NCBI GenBank assembly: GCA_013396755.1
Contig: VWZF01003276.1
Coordinates: forward strand, 2,605,346-2,669,345
Direction of reading: 5' to 3'
From: Sclerurus mexicanus
Taxonomy: Eukaryota; Chordata; Aves; Passeriformes; Furnariidae
Length of the DNA stretch: 64,000 bases
Shown one piece after another: positions 26,335-38,290 of the stretch (the first letter of the stretch is position 1; each line of letters begins with the position of its first letter). The position numbers were made by a program, and so were the translations under genes. Under the pieces are notes generated by a model. It did no database searches and was not told the DNA's origin. It saw only the letters and a list, made by a program, of their open reading frames with translations.

Positions 26335-26680
26335 TCCCCATGGGGTCCCTCCCACAGGAGACAGTCCTGCGTGAACTTCTCCAGCCTGAGTCCCTCCCAC
26401 GGGCAACAGTTCTTCATGAACTGCTGCCATGTGGATCACTTTTCCATGGGGTGCAGTCCTTCAGGCACAGGCTGCTCCAGCATGGGTCCCCCATAGGGTG
26501 ACAAGAAAGAGTGGGCTTCTCTCTCCATGGGTCAGTAGGTCACTGCCAGGACGCTGCTCCAACATGGGCCTCTCACAGGGTCACAGCCTCCTTCGGGCAC
26601 CTACCTGCTCTGGCATGGGCTCCTCCACTGGCTGCAAGTGGATCTCTCCACCCCCATGGTCCTTCATGGGCTGCAGGGGC
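26335..26680 (-). repeat. Degenerate tandem repeats inside the LTR (U3)
   Basis: About five or six imperfect units of roughly 50-60 bases. On the plus strand each contains words like TCCCACGGG or TCCATGGGG, then CAGTCCT/CAGTTCTTC and CTGCTCCAGCATGGG. Repeated U3 blocks of this kind are a feature of this LTR type and may carry enhancer sites. They also generate long but meaningless open frames on both strands, such as 137 codons plus at 26429-26842. Confidence 0.75.
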
Positions 26681-26854
26681 ACAGCTGCCTTGCTGTGGTC
26701 TGCACCACAGGCTGCAGGTGAACCTCAGCTCAGCACCTGGAGCATCTCCTCCCCTCCTTGTGCACTGACCTCGGTGTCTGCAGAGTTGTTCCCATGTTCT
26801 CACTGTGCTCTTCTCTGGCTGCAATTTTTATCTGCTCAATAACATTTTTTCCTT

Positions 26855-26862
26855 CTTAAATA
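26855..26862 (-). promoter_or_regulatory. Possible LTR TATA-like box
   Basis: TATTTAAG on the minus strand, about 180 bases into the LTR. A TATA-like A/T word in U3 is expected, but another A/T-rich word (GATAAAAA near 26.83 kb) is equally possible. Confidence 0.3.
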
Positions 26863-27064
26863 TCTTATCACAGAGGAGTTACCATCATTCCTGACTGGCC
26901 TGGCCTTGGCCAGTGACGGGTCTGTCCTGGTGCTGGCTGGCATTGGCTCTGCTGGACACTGGGGAAGCTTCAAGCAGGTTCTCACAGCAGCCACCCCTGT
27001 AGTGCCCTCTGCTACCAAAACCTGGCCACGCAAACTCAATACACCTTGAGAGAGCTCACAGGAG

Positions 27065-27131
27065 AAGACACTACACATGTTTCTCAGGAGGTCACTTNAA
27101 GACACTACACATGTTTCTCAGGAGTTCACTT
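27065..27131. repeat. 33-bp duplication around a single N (assembly join)
   Basis: 27065-27097 and 27099-27131 are the same 33 bases with one mismatch, separated only by an N at 27098. Two contig ends with unmerged overlap produce exactly this pattern. The duplication is probably not real. Confidence 0.85.
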
Positions 27132-27136
27132 TTACT
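27130..27136 (-). promoter_or_regulatory. Possible polyadenylation signal of the second LTR
   Basis: AGTAAAA on the minus strand, a one-base variant of AATAAA, in the right relation to the R/U5-like CTCCTGAGAAAC segment. Confidence 0.4.
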
Positions 27137-27393
27137 GGTAAACTTTAGAAAATAAGGGAACATTCAACCAAAATAAAGCATTCCACAAAGCATTGACTTA
27201 GCACATGCTAACCCATGCAACTTAGCAAAATCCAGCCCATCCAGCTTTAAGTTACGCAAATATCAAGAAATGAAATTAGGAGGAGAAGAAGAAATAAAGA
27301 GAGAGAAAAGGAGAGAATTGTAGCTACCACCCCAGATCCACTGCAGATCCAGCTACCAGGAGTCCAGGAGATGGCAGGGCTGCATGGTGCTGG

Positions 27394-27400
27394 TTTTATC
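27394..27400 (-). promoter_or_regulatory. TATA-like box of the second LTR
   Basis: GATAAAA on the minus strand, at the end of the GC-rich U3 and about 265 bases upstream of the polyadenylation-like word. A GATAAAA box is common in avian LTRs of this kind. Confidence 0.45.
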
Positions 27401-27664
27401 TGCTCTGGCCCCCTGTGGCCACCCCCTGCCCAGGTGGGACTTCTGACCCACTGACCACTCTGGGGCAGGGCGTGTGGCAGCACTCCCAGTGTGCCAGTGA
27501 TGGACAGCTGCTCCAGGGCTGGCCAAAGAGGCTCACAGGGGCTGGATTGGGGCAGGACACCACTTCACCTTTGTGAAATTTGACCCGTCCCTTCCCACAC
27601 ACACATGCACACTTGAGTTGGTCCAAGCCAATTAATAATATAATAATCCAGTGACACACATCCT

Positions 27665-30600
27665 ACCACAGTAAAAGGTAAGCATATCATGCACCTTGCT
27701 GGGGGACTCAGGAATATTTTCCTGATTACCACTGAGTCCATCCATAAGAGGACAGTGATATATATCTACAACACATCATTCCCCTGAGTCACAGGATGGC
27801 ACTTGGGCAAATGCAGTTAAAAGCATGCCCAGAAACATGCAGAAAACAGCAAGAACTGGCATGAGGCTGTCGGTACCACCCCTGCCCACCTTTTACTTGC
27901 CAGCCTGCATGACTAAGCCTTAATTTAAAGCAGGATCCCTGGGGAACCACTGTCAGCACACATTTGGAGCACAGCCTGTGTTTGAGACTCCGGCTCTGTG
28001 GCCAGGTGTCCTAATTCCTTTGCTACCAGGCCCCTATGGGCTGACACAAATTACATTATTAATGCTTGGCTACAGCTCTTGGAAGCTTTGAACTTATATA
28101 CTTTACCTTTCATGGTATCTTCCCTGCAGTTTTTATTCTCAGCTGAGGTGGTGAATTGCACTGCATGAAGAAGACCATCAGATTATAAAATCTGTAAATA
28201 TTCTAACCAGTGTGATTAACAGAGGAAGGGAATTACAACTGGTCGCATCTGCTATGTCCATTTTTCCAGATGCTCAGAAAGAACCGTGATTACATTTTGT
28301 TTTCTCGTTTTCAAAAGATAAACAAGAATATCATCTGTCAAGATTCAAGAGTAGATTAACCAGCCTTTTGTTCTCAGGAGAATTCCAAAATAGCAGTATT
28401 CAAAGGGCAGAGAGTACACCTAGCAGTATGTGCTGCAAAGCTCGCAGTACACTAGAAGTGCAATAAATAAATGATCATAACAATAAAGCTGTCTTGCATG
28501 TAAATAAGAGTTCACCTTCATGTTTAAATTTAGTAAGCAGTATCTCTCACTGTGCATCAGTTTTGATTCATCTATGATAAGGCCAAATCACAAAGTGTTG
28601 TTCTGATGATCTTAACATAATGGTGCAAGGAATGGGATGTGAAAAGTAGGTAAGGACAATTTAGGAGACTGAAAGAAATAAAAATATACTTCTAGGAAAT
28701 TAAAACAACAGAAATAAGTGTCTTCAAGACAGTTCATAGAGGCAATCTATTAGTTTACATTATACATGTAAAAATGTATATAGAAAGGATAACTGGCATC
28801 ACCCAGACACTTCCCAAGCAAGCCATTCTCACAATATCCAGCAGAGAGGGAGAAGTTCCTTTGCTGGCTGATCAGGACTTCCTTAACTCAGGTGTTTTCA
28901 GTTGCCTTGTCCATGGGTCTAACTCTCTGCTGCCTGCAGAGGAAGCCTAGGCAGCCTGGTTGGCTGATGTGGTGGCTGAGGCCACAGGATTCAACAGCTG
29001 GGCAGGCTACATCATGAATGCCTGTCCTAAGGATCTAATGCTGGTGAAACATGTCTTCTCTCCCCTGATACTGCATTAATCTGACAGTCTGTATATTATT
29101 CATATAATATTTCCCAAATAAAAGGTTTTGAAATTAATTGAGCTGGTTTTGTTTTGGGTTATTTTTTTGGTTTCCTGAAGATCATGTAGCTTAAACATAC
29201 CCAGTCCAGAAAAGAGGCCTAGTAATATGAAAGGCAGGATGAAATAAATCTGTAAAAGGTAGTTACATTTTCCCCTGGCATAGCAGGCTACAGAGTCTTA
29301 GACTTTCACTGCCTCACATCAAGCAGCTTAAAAAACTTCAGACACTTTGCAGAGAAAAGAAGACAAAATGTGAGGGTTTTTGTTTTCGTTTTTGTTTTCA
29401 ATAGCTAGATAATTTCCAGATGTGTTTAACTCATTATTTTTCAGAAACTTTTCATTTGGCTGTAGCACTTCTTATAAAAGTTTCATCATCTGCCCCTTTC
29501 CAAAGCTTTGATTTCTTTGTTTTATCTAGGAGAAGCTTGTTTTGTTCTATTGAAGGTGGCTGGTCTGGAGTGTCCTAAGCTGCCGGCTCCACTGGGGCTG
29601 AACATGCTAACTCATCTTAGTGTTAACTCAAGCTCTAACCCATGTCTCCCAGACCATCACAAATGTCACTATCTAAAACCCAAAGGCACATTCCTCTAAT
29701 CCTTGGAAATACATGGAACCAGCTGCATACAATAATGTTCAGTTTTTCAGCTTGGACTATCACACACAGAGAAACAAAATGTGCTGCCACCAAACAAATG
29801 CAGCCAAAGGGGAAAGAGAAGAAAACTGGGGAGTTCAAGAGGGCCAGAGTGGATAGCACATTGCACAGGAGCAGTAACAGTACAATGCCCCAACTTTCCC
29901 TTCTGCTTTACAGCTGGCTTATGTTATTCTTTGAACTTATACAGACTCCTTTTCTAGAGTTCTGTGCTCCTGCTCACTAGTGGAATACCAAAATCCAGCA
30001 GAACAAAAACAGATGCTCAGGTAATGGCCTAAGCAGACAGACATGAAGAGGCATTAAGGGTTTCTATGCTCTTTAGTGCAGGGACAGATGGCAACACAAG
30101 ACTAATCACAACACGAGCCGTTGTTTTCCTTTCTGAGTACTACTAAGTTTGGCTCATTTCTAGTTCATTCCTGCCCAAACCAGCTATGTTTTCTGGATGT
30201 CACCTTTTGCCAGATGTCACCTAAAGCTGGATAGCATTACTCCTGTACGTTTCACTCTTCGTGTCGATTTCCTTACCATTCACGCACTTTTCACTGATTA
30301 TTTATAACAATGTGGTCTGACAAAAGATTCAATTTTATTTGTTTTTTTCCCAACTCTGTGCATTCATATGCTGCTAATGCTCCAAGGACCAATATTCAGC
30401 CATACAGATTTTATACAGTGTGTAGCCAGCAGAAACTGCTGTGTAATATTCTCTCTTAAAGAGACAGTAGTTTCACTGCAGCTAAGACTGTTATGCCTGA
30501 TCTCAAGTAACTAAAACATGGGCTTTCATCACCAGCTTATCATTCATCTACTGCTATTGAAAGGAAGACTAATTTATTTTTTAGTTTTTCAACCAATACC

Positions 30601-31775
30601 AGTTTGATTGTCTGTTATTGCATATCAATCCATTCAATGTAGATGTGTCATGGTTTTAAGTTACTCTCTAGGACATTCTTCTTTCTCTTCCAAGACATCC
30701 TATTTTTTTAATGTCTTTTCAAACTGGATAATAAATGGGCTTCAATATTAGGAATACTTTTTCTTAATTCTGTATTTTTTATATTGTGTCTAGATTAAAA
30801 AATTATAATAATAAAAAAAAGCCCTGAAAGCCTGAAAACCCCCACTGGCACCAAACTGAAGTAGAAAGCTTTTTAAAAGGCTTCTAAATGTTGTTTCAAG
30901 CCAGACGCAAGATTAGGATGTTTTCCTTGGCATATCTTGTTCCCTTTGAAACATACAAACTATTCTGGATATGTTCTTGGTTTACTTCTATTTTATTTTA
31001 ACAAGACGTATCCTTTGGGAATGCATCGTCAGTCCCTTCTCATAGGTTGGCTCTGTCATCTAACTGTGGCACCTCTACACTGCCAAGTATGCAATGTATA
31101 TTTTTGTTAAGTGTTATTCAAGCAAGATTTAGAGATTTTCACAGACCTACGCAAGTGTCACAGACTTTGGCACCAGATGTGATATCTACTGGTAACCCCA
31201 GAAAAAATTAAAGATCAAGTGTTCTATTGCAGGAGAACCAGGTAAGCAAGTCTTGGAGCTGTTCAAATAATACGAAAACCTTCTTGAAATAGAATCACAG
31301 AATTCAATACTTAACCTCTCAATTATGAGTTGTTCAGAAATATTTTCAGACCCAATGCTGTTCTAACAGAATTCTGCAAAAAGTAGTTTCACAAACTTGG
31401 TTGACAAGAGATAAAGGAACATGGAGAGATGGATAGAAGTGAAAAAATTGTTGATAAAAATGGGTGTATTTGATCAGAGAACAGTAACAATATGACTTTT
31501 ATAATGCAACTTAAAAACCCTGTCCTCTAAATTTCACAATATCATGATTTTTAAGCCAATATCAGGATTCGTCAAGGGGTCAAACTGCTAACCTTACACT
31601 GATTGGGCTGTCTGTACTGATGAGATATCACTTACAGATGGTGAGCAGTCCTTGCAATCCATTGGTCAAACACAGCTGTAATAATTGCTTCAAGGCTTTC
31701 TAAAGCTTAAATGTGTTCATGGACACTTGTTAAAAGGACAAAAAAAAAAAAAGGAGCTATGTGGGTTGTTTGAAA
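27665..31775. other. Non-coding stretch
   Basis: No supported gene. AATAAA-type words occur (for example near 29.12 kb after a GC-richer 150 bases), but no open frame or splice pattern accompanies them. The words ATAGAATCACAGAATT at about 31.29 kb resemble a CR1 tail, but there is no CR1 body next to them. A 14-base A-run ends this stretch just before the next CR1 copy. Confidence 0.5.
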
Positions 31776-31778
31776 CAA

Positions 31779-32112
31779 ATAGAATCACAGAATTAGAGAA
31801 TATTCTGAGTTGAAAAGGACCCACAAGGATCACCGAGTTCAGCTCTTAGCCCTGCACAGCACCATCCCCAAAAGTCACACCATGTGTCTGAGAGTATCAT
31901 CCAAATGCTTCTTGAACTCTGTCAGGCTTGGTGCTGTGACCACTTCCCTGGGGAGCCTGTTCCGGTGCCCAACCACCCTCTGGGAGAAGAACCTTTGTCT
32001 AATATCTAACCTAAACATCCCTTGACACAATATCAGGCCATTCCCTCAGGTCCTGTCACTGGTCACCACAAGGAAAAGATCAGTGTCTGCTCCTCCTCTT
32101 CCCCTCAAGACA
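31779..32112 (-). mobile_element. CR1 LINE fragment (3' end with ORF2 tail)
   Basis: The plus strand begins AGAATCACAGAATTAGAGAA and runs through GAGTTGAAAAGGACCCACAAGGATC to CTCAGGTCCTGTCACTGGTCACC and CTCCTCTTCCCCTC, the reverse complement of a CR1 3' end. Translation of the minus strand recovers the end of the CR1 ORF2 protein (around FFSQRVVG, NRLPREVVTAPSL and LDDTLRHMV) followed by a stop, the same module as in the larger copy at 54.2 kb. It is 5'-truncated at about 330 bases. The plus-strand open frame at 31810-32025 is only its antisense. Confidence 0.92.
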
Positions 32113-32114
32113 TT

Positions 32115-35100
32115 AGTCCTCAGAGATCCTTTCAGTTGCTGACACAGTTTAGAGGCTAAAAGTTTTCTAATGTCAAAATAAAATTAGTCTGCACTAGCCG
32201 AAAATTAAAACCTTGTCAAGGATGCTCCAGAAGATTCAGTGGATGTGACAGTCACACCATTCATCCAGCTTGCTGGCAGCTCATGTTCAAATCCATTATT
32301 GACATTCTTGTATTTTTCCACAGTACCTGGGGATCTCCTGAACAAACAAACAAAAAAAAAACAAACCACACCAAAGCAAAAAAAAACATCAAAAAACCAA
32401 AACAAGGAAAGAAAAGAGAAAAGAGAAGAAAAGNAGGAAAGGAAGGAAAGGAAGAATACTTCAGGAGTTAAATTATTGTGATGACCACTTGTACTTTCAA
32501 ACAATTCCATTTCTCTTTCCTTTTCTCTTTGCTTGATCCAAATACAGGACAGAGGACTAAAATGGAAAACTATACTCTCACTTTGATACAGCTTTCTGGA
32601 CATCCATGCCATATGTATATCATGTGAATTTTCTTGCTTATCAGTCCCAAGTTCAGACTGTCTTGGTACCTTAAAATATTTATAAGAGAATTGTATCATC
32701 CTATTGCACTTCTTCCAAGCTTAGTCTTCATTTCTCTTTTTAATCCCTTCTCCAAATTAACAAAAATTAATAGCTAATGTTGCTATTCATGTAGAGGACA
32801 GATTCCAGAGTTATATGATATGTCAAGGAAACAGAAAAACTGTCCTTGTGCAAGCCATACATACGTTATGCTAAATTTGGTGTAGAGAAAGCAAACCTTG
32901 CAGGTTCTTGGCAACCTAATTCCATCACTGCGTGCAGATGAATTGGATGACTGATGCTGGTAGGAGGGCAGAGAAGAAGAATGGGTTTTAAATTACGTAC
33001 ACTTGGTAATTCGTTGCAGAAATTAAGCCTAATAGGTACAGCTGCTTGATGGACATGAAGGGACTTTTCACATGGCCAGCACTGCCCTTGACAGCAGGTG
33101 AGGTTTTGGATAAACAGCATCAGGAAGCAGCAAGCAAAAGGCAAAAGAAACACACTTTGAAAAACTGTGCTGGAATTTGATCAACATGTTTTCCAGACAG
33201 CTCAGCTCCTAAGAGATACTCAGATTATTTTGGTTCAAAAGCAATATCCAGCTGGGGGAAAATCCCAAAGATAAAAAACTACATAACAGTAATGCTTGGT
33301 CAAAAAGGCTTGAGCTACTGTAATAATCACTTGTGTGATATGTGTCAGGCACTGCTTCAGTGTTAGCACCCGAATTTGAAGACCCAGTGTTAGAATTTAG
33401 CCCGAAAAAGCTGAAAAGAATGAAAGAAAGGAAGGAAGGAAGAAATATCCCACAGCAAGATTGCTTCCAAAGTTGAGTCCTCCTGGGAGCACTGTAACTT
33501 AAGTCCCACCATCACACTCACCACTACATTACAGAGAATCAATGCAAGTGTGCAAGTGCAAGATACGGCTGCTGTAAGAACCACTTCAGTATGGGTGCAG
33601 GTCTAAGACTGCAAGGTTAAGCCTTTCAGTGCATCCTTATTTCTACAGGATTCAGAAGTTTGGGACCCCTGACACTTGTGTGAAAGGTCGCCTACAGAGA
33701 GAGATGGGATGAGGAAAAAGACAGTAGCTTCATTGTATGCCTGTAACATGATTATTCATCTCCAGAGAAAAGCATGGCAGAAAACAGAGATTTCCAAGGC
33801 CAGTCTCGGACTTCTGGATGAGTTTCCACTGGAATTATCCCCAGCACAAAGCTCACTATCTTCCACTCTGAATGTGAGTCGCATAAATACATACAGAACC
33901 ATGTACAGAAAATGTTAAAACTATCTTAAACGACATCAAAAATAAAGAGACCACAAAAGTCATCTTCAGAAAGAACAGGAGAGATAAAACTATATGTAGT
34001 AGATGACAATTCTACCACTTAATGCACTTCTGGAAGACATTCAATTCTGTGACTTGCAGCATATAAGAACCAAAACAAATCTTACATAACGTTGCATTGC
34101 ATTGACATAGTTTTCGAGGTAGAGGCACTGGCTGGAATTCATATAAACATATCCATGGAAAAACAATATCTCATCTACATTGTACAAGATTTACCAAATA
34201 AGAAGAAGTGTCACAGTGCTTGGCAATTATCATAACATGCACTTCATAAAGTATAGCTATGAAAAACAATATTCAGTGTGTCCTAATAGGAAATAGCTAA
34301 TACGGCTTGAAGTGAGTTTTATTCAATTGTCTCCTGCCTTGCAAGGTAACAATATTACTCCATGGATACTATGCACTACAGAAGTCTAGGTTTGGTAGCA
34401 CTACATATCTTCATTTTCATGCAATACCAGGACATATTTCACATTGCCCTAATTCTTACTTTTCTCCATGTAAAGCTATTTTGGAAGCATTTAAATCTCA
34501 ATCTCCCCAACAAAAACTCCAATTAACGTTTCAGCTATGAAGACTATTTTTAAAAGAGTCATGGTGCAGCTCTCATCCTGCTACACAAAAATTTAAAGCA
34601 TTGAAACTGCATATTAAACATTACAAAATGGAAAGTGAAGGTCAGTAGCAACCTCATTCGTAAGCATATTTAAGTATTGTTGTTCTTGATAAGTAAGAAC
34701 TGAGCATTCATTGAAAACCTGGCCATGAAAATCATCATCCAACTTGTATATTTAAACAGCACCTTGGAAAAAGACATAAAGCCAGCCTTTGCTGAGAATG
34801 TAGAAGCATGGCTTCCACTGTATTTCAGAGTCTGTATACTTTCTAAAAGGAGTTCTGCATCAGATTCCAGTCAGTTCAACATAAACCCTGTGATCAAGAG
34901 TTGAGCACAGCATTCTTCTCTTTCATTCTTTTTCCTTGTGTGTGCAGCACAAGACATGAAATCATTCCAGACACCTTGATCCAAGTGAATGAAAGGAAAG
35001 AGTTGAAGGCATACTTGCTATTACAATAGACTCAATGTAAAATAATTTTTATTTCCCCAGCCCTTAATTGCTCCTATTCACTCCAGATATAGATGCATCT

Positions 35101-35540
35101 TCTGGCCTTTGTGCACCACAGCAAACTGCTCAGAGAACTCTCTCAAGCTGTGTCTATACTGTGGGAACCAGCAGTATTTTGCAAATCTCAGGTATATGCA
35201 TACCTGGCATATCTTTTCTTGACCTGGGTCATATCAAGACTCAGGGCCACTTGTTGACATCCAGTTTACCAAAAAAAGAAAAGGGTACAAATTATTTTCT
35301 TTTTGGGTTTTTTTTGCCTTCTATAAGAAGAAAATGTAGGCAGGCAAAGTGGGAGAACACCACAATGTGATCCAGTAGGTGCTCCCATTTAGGTCTTGTA
35401 AGAAACTGTACAAGGAATTAAATAATAAGATTAATCCTTAATTATGGTGCTTATCCACGATTTTGCAAATCTTTAAAGGAATAATCACTCTACAAATTCA
35501 CAGGCAGCAACATAACCAAATTTCTGTCCACGTGTTGTTT
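32115..35540. other. Non-coding stretch
   Basis: No supported gene. The stretch contains a purine-rich low-complexity block with one N (32.34-32.46 kb) and a short GAAGGAAGG run at 33.42-33.44 kb. The 164-codon minus frame at 32205-32699 runs through that low-complexity block and the N, so it is not evidence of coding. Confidence 0.5.
32337..32456. repeat. A-rich then GAAA/GGAA purine repeat with an N
   Basis: CAAA units and A-runs pass into GAAAAGAGAA and GGAAAGGAAGG units. The ambiguous base at 32434 lies in the purine part, as expected where sequencing slips. The true length of this tract is uncertain. Confidence 0.85.
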
Positions 35541-35544
35541 TTAC

Positions 35545-35822
35545 AAGGGCATGTAGTGACAGAACAAGGGAGAATGGCTTTAAATTGAAAGAGGGCAGGT
35601 TTACATTGGTTACTAAGAAGGAAGTTATTACTGTGAGGTTGGTGAGACACTGGAACAGGTTGCACAGAGAAGCTGTGGATGTCCCATCCCTGGAAGTGTT
35701 CAAGGCCAGGCTGGATGGGGCTTTGAGCAACCTTGTCTTGTAGAAGGTGTCCATGCCCATGGCAGGGCATTGGAACTAGATAATCTCTAAAGTGTCTTCC
35801 AACACAAACCATTCTATAAGTC
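35545..35822 (+). mobile_element. CR1 LINE fragment with complete 3' end
   Basis: The only plus-oriented CR1 in the window. It begins near GACAGAACAAGGGAGAATGG. It runs through AGACACTGGAACAGGTTGC, GAAGCTGTGGATGTCCCATC, AAGTGTTCAAGGCCAGGCTG and GATGGGGCTTTGAGCAACC, and ends GAACTAGATAATCTC, TTCCAACACAAACC and ATTCTATAAGTCTAAG. The last words are the degenerate 8-base terminal repeat (ATTCTATG type) that CR1 uses instead of a poly-A tail, so the 3' end is intact while the 5' end is truncated to about 280 bases. Divergence from the consensus I remember is low, so it is among the younger copies here. Confidence 0.95.
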
Positions 35823-37859
35823 TAAGACTGTGCCATCTCAGCCACAGCCTTCACTCCCTCCTGCCTACCTGGTTTGTACTGCTGCTCCCTGGTAAACTCT
35901 CCATGTTGTCCAGGGTGAGAGCAGGGCTCCCACAGGATGCAGTCACGTGGACATGCACGGGGCAGTGTGTGCTGTGGTGACCACATACACACACCCAGAA
36001 ATGAAGAGGACTAGAAAAACTGCACATGGGAAGAGATCTCCTGTTTCAAGCAAGAGTATGCTGACCCTACCCCAAAGGCTACTGCATGTCAACCTAGACC
36101 AAACATTTTGGTCCCTGTCATATCATCCAATGATAGCACCTTAACAAGTTACAGCATGTCAGATTAATAATTTCAGCTACCCATGGACATGCTCTCAGGC
36201 TACCTCAAATATGAGGCTCACCTAAATATCTTTCATGGAGGCTTAAACTAAGTCACGTCTCCTTACAACTATGGTGGGCAAAGTTCACATACCTGGACAA
36301 GTATCAATAGTTAGTAAAGCTCTTTTGAGTTTTACCAGCTATGGGGCACCTTTTCAAGCCTCTGTAACCCAGCCCTGTGCTGAGACCTTAGTAACTGACT
36401 GCAGACACAAGTAATGTTCATACTGAACCATGCAAGTAACCATTTATAAAATGGACTTGAGGTTCTTGGAAAGCCCACGGTTTTCACTATTGACGCATTC
36501 CATAAAAAAAAATCCATAAAAAATCAGAACTATTTTCACTCAAGTCAAGAATCAACTGTCCCTACATTGGGATGAAACACACTGCTGCTTTTATAGAGGA
36601 ACACGTCTGGCAAACTCAATTATCAGCGGCATTATCTCAGCAGCTTCTAATTCTACACCACTAGCTCAAAACCTATTACCAACTGTTGTATTTTGGATGC
36701 ACGCTAAAAAGCGACCAGATACTTATCACAGTAATATTTCTACCACACAGTTAGCAAATCCACCTACATAAGTATGCAGCCTGCTATTACTACAGTGTAG
36801 CAAAGTCTCTACCTACAATGTATAAAAGCTCTGTCATGTGCCATAAGTACAAGCTTTGGTTTTCATTAGGGGGAAAGTCATATCCGTACAACTCTGCTGG
36901 TTGGATTAATGATTTTGCACCGATGTGGCTGCAATGACTCACATTCCAGTGCAGATATATATGGTCAGATTGATTCACTCCAGTGTAGATATTTGAAAGT
37001 TATATGTCTGAATCTTTTTTGGTTAATGGAGAGGAACTGATATCTCCAGGGTGATTTCTCTGATTTATCTTGGCTATTTTACATACATATACTAAGCTAC
37101 TGTTCCTCCCATTGACAAAAAGGAGCCTGAGACACTTGGCTGATTTATATGTGGCTTAATTTGATGGACCAAATGTACAGCATCTCTGAGCTTTACAAAG
37201 GGAGAGTTTATTTTTCTGCTTAGACCAGAATAAGGTATGTCAGTACAAGCATTCCCATTTAAGCATAACTTAAGCATCCCACTGGGATTTGAGCTGGCTA
37301 GCAGTACTCTGAAAAAAATGTCCAGTACAGAAAAAAATGCTGTGTTTTTTTTAAAGTGTCTGTAACTGGCTTCTGCCACTGGAGAAAAAGGCAAATAGCA
37401 TACACAGGACTTTCCAAATACCAATCTTGAATAATTTATTATTTGAAAGAAAGAATTTGAATGACCAAAGTTACACAGTCAACAGATACAGCTTGCACAT
37501 ACTAAAGTTTCTCCTGCTTCTAACAAAAACTTAAAAGGAAAAAAAACCAAACAAAGTCTTTCACTGTGAAAACTCCCTAGATCCAGGTCCTTTTCCTCTC
37601 TTTCTCCACATTACTACATTTTTTCTTGGGATCCTTCAGTCTCTTCTATAAGTACTACACTTCATCACAGTGTCTCCTACCTTTTTATCAAAGTCTGTAA
37701 AGATAGGGGGTATAGATAGCTTTTTTTACTTGCTCAGAGAAAAGGGTGCTGTAGGTAAAAAATAGTAAGCTAATAGCTAGAGGCCACTGTTTACCCATTA
37801 TAGCTGGGCTGGTCATTAAATCTCTGGTCCCCTGGGAATTTACTTGTGTCTCCACTGTA

Positions 37860-38290
37860 AAGGATGTGGTTGGGGTCACCCCTCCTGTGATAGTGAGAGT
37901 CTCATGGCAGAGGCTCCCTGAGGTATCACTGCAGCCCCACTCGAATGTGTGGAACAGGCTGGCCCTCGCAGCCTGCAGTGAAGCCCCTGCCATGGCTGTG
38001 TTGCTGTGGCTGTACAAAAGGTAGCTGGACTGCAGCTGTTCCTCCTCCTCTCACAGAGGCTTCTCATTCCCGTTCCTGCCCTAGGATGACTGTCTCTGAA
38101 CCCTGCTATCTGGGGCAGATCCAGATCTCCCCCGCTCCTCTCGGGCAGATTCCCTGCTTGCATTTCTCTGTTTTTATTATCCCAGCTCAGTCAGTGATTG
38201 CAAAAGCACAAGCTGATCTGAGAATCAACAGCCCTTTTGCGCTTCCAGCTTCCTCGAGGCCAGTGAACCTCCAGCTACCTCTTGATTTTT
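37860..38290. other. GC- and CpG-richer patch
   Basis: Higher GC than the surroundings, with about eight CpGs in 430 bases (for example CTCGAATG, CCCGTTCC, CCCCCGCTCCTCTCGGGC, TTTGCGC and CCTCGAGG), more than the CpG-depleted background. It is too weak for a promoter island by usual criteria. It could be a regulatory element or an exon-containing segment. Overlapping frames occur on both strands (127 codons plus, 95 and 109 codons minus), none recognisable. Confidence 0.3.

Larger units (their letters stand above)
25963..27043 (-). mobile_element. Endogenous retrovirus LTR (about 1.08 kb), passerine type
   Basis: Read on the minus strand it starts TGTATTGAG at 27043 and ends ACAACCCACTATG near 25963. 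I recognise the order of parts from an LTR abundant in passerine genomes: a start region with GGTTTTGGTAGCAGAGG, a middle block of about 60-base degenerate repeats, a polyadenylation signal, and an end region whose plus strand reads GGTTGTCCCTGGCTGGATGCC. A tRNA-Phe-type primer binding site follows directly, so this is the 5' LTR of a provirus that has lost the rest. The inferred terminal CA is mutated. It lies against the end of a second, unrelated LTR at 27044-27660. The family name is not certain from memory; a Repbase or Dfam comparison would give it. Confidence 0.85.
27044..27660 (-). mobile_element. Second endogenous retrovirus LTR (about 0.6 kb)
   Basis: A distinct LTR-like unit on the minus strand. 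It starts TGTGTCACTGG near 27658-27660 and has a GC-rich U3 with a GATAAAAC TATA-like box. A pyrimidine-rich stretch (TTCTCTCTTTATTTC) follows, then an AT-rich part with TTGATATTTGCGTAAC. The AGTAAAA polyadenylation-like word is followed by GAACTCCTGAGAAACATGTG and GTGAGCTCTCTC, a typical R/U5 end. I remember similar LTRs in passerine class II (ERVK-like) elements. No primer binding site follows; the other LTR starts immediately, so this is a solo or disrupted copy. The N at 27098 and its flanking duplication lie inside it, so its real length is about 34 bases less. Confidence 0.7.

Noticed and set aside
26429..26842. Long open frames on both strands (137 plus, 83-85 others)
   Set aside because: They lie inside the GC-rich tandem blocks of the LTR, where stop codons are rare; they are not genes.
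31287..31306. CR1-tail-like words (ATAGAATCACAGAATT)
   Set aside because: Only about 16 bases, with no CR1 body on either side; chance or a remnant too short to call.
31810..32025. 71-codon plus frame
   Set aside because: Antisense of a CR1 ORF2 tail.
32205..32699. 164-codon minus frame
   Set aside because: It depends on reading through a purine/A-rich simple repeat and an ambiguous base; composition is F/S-rich low complexity.
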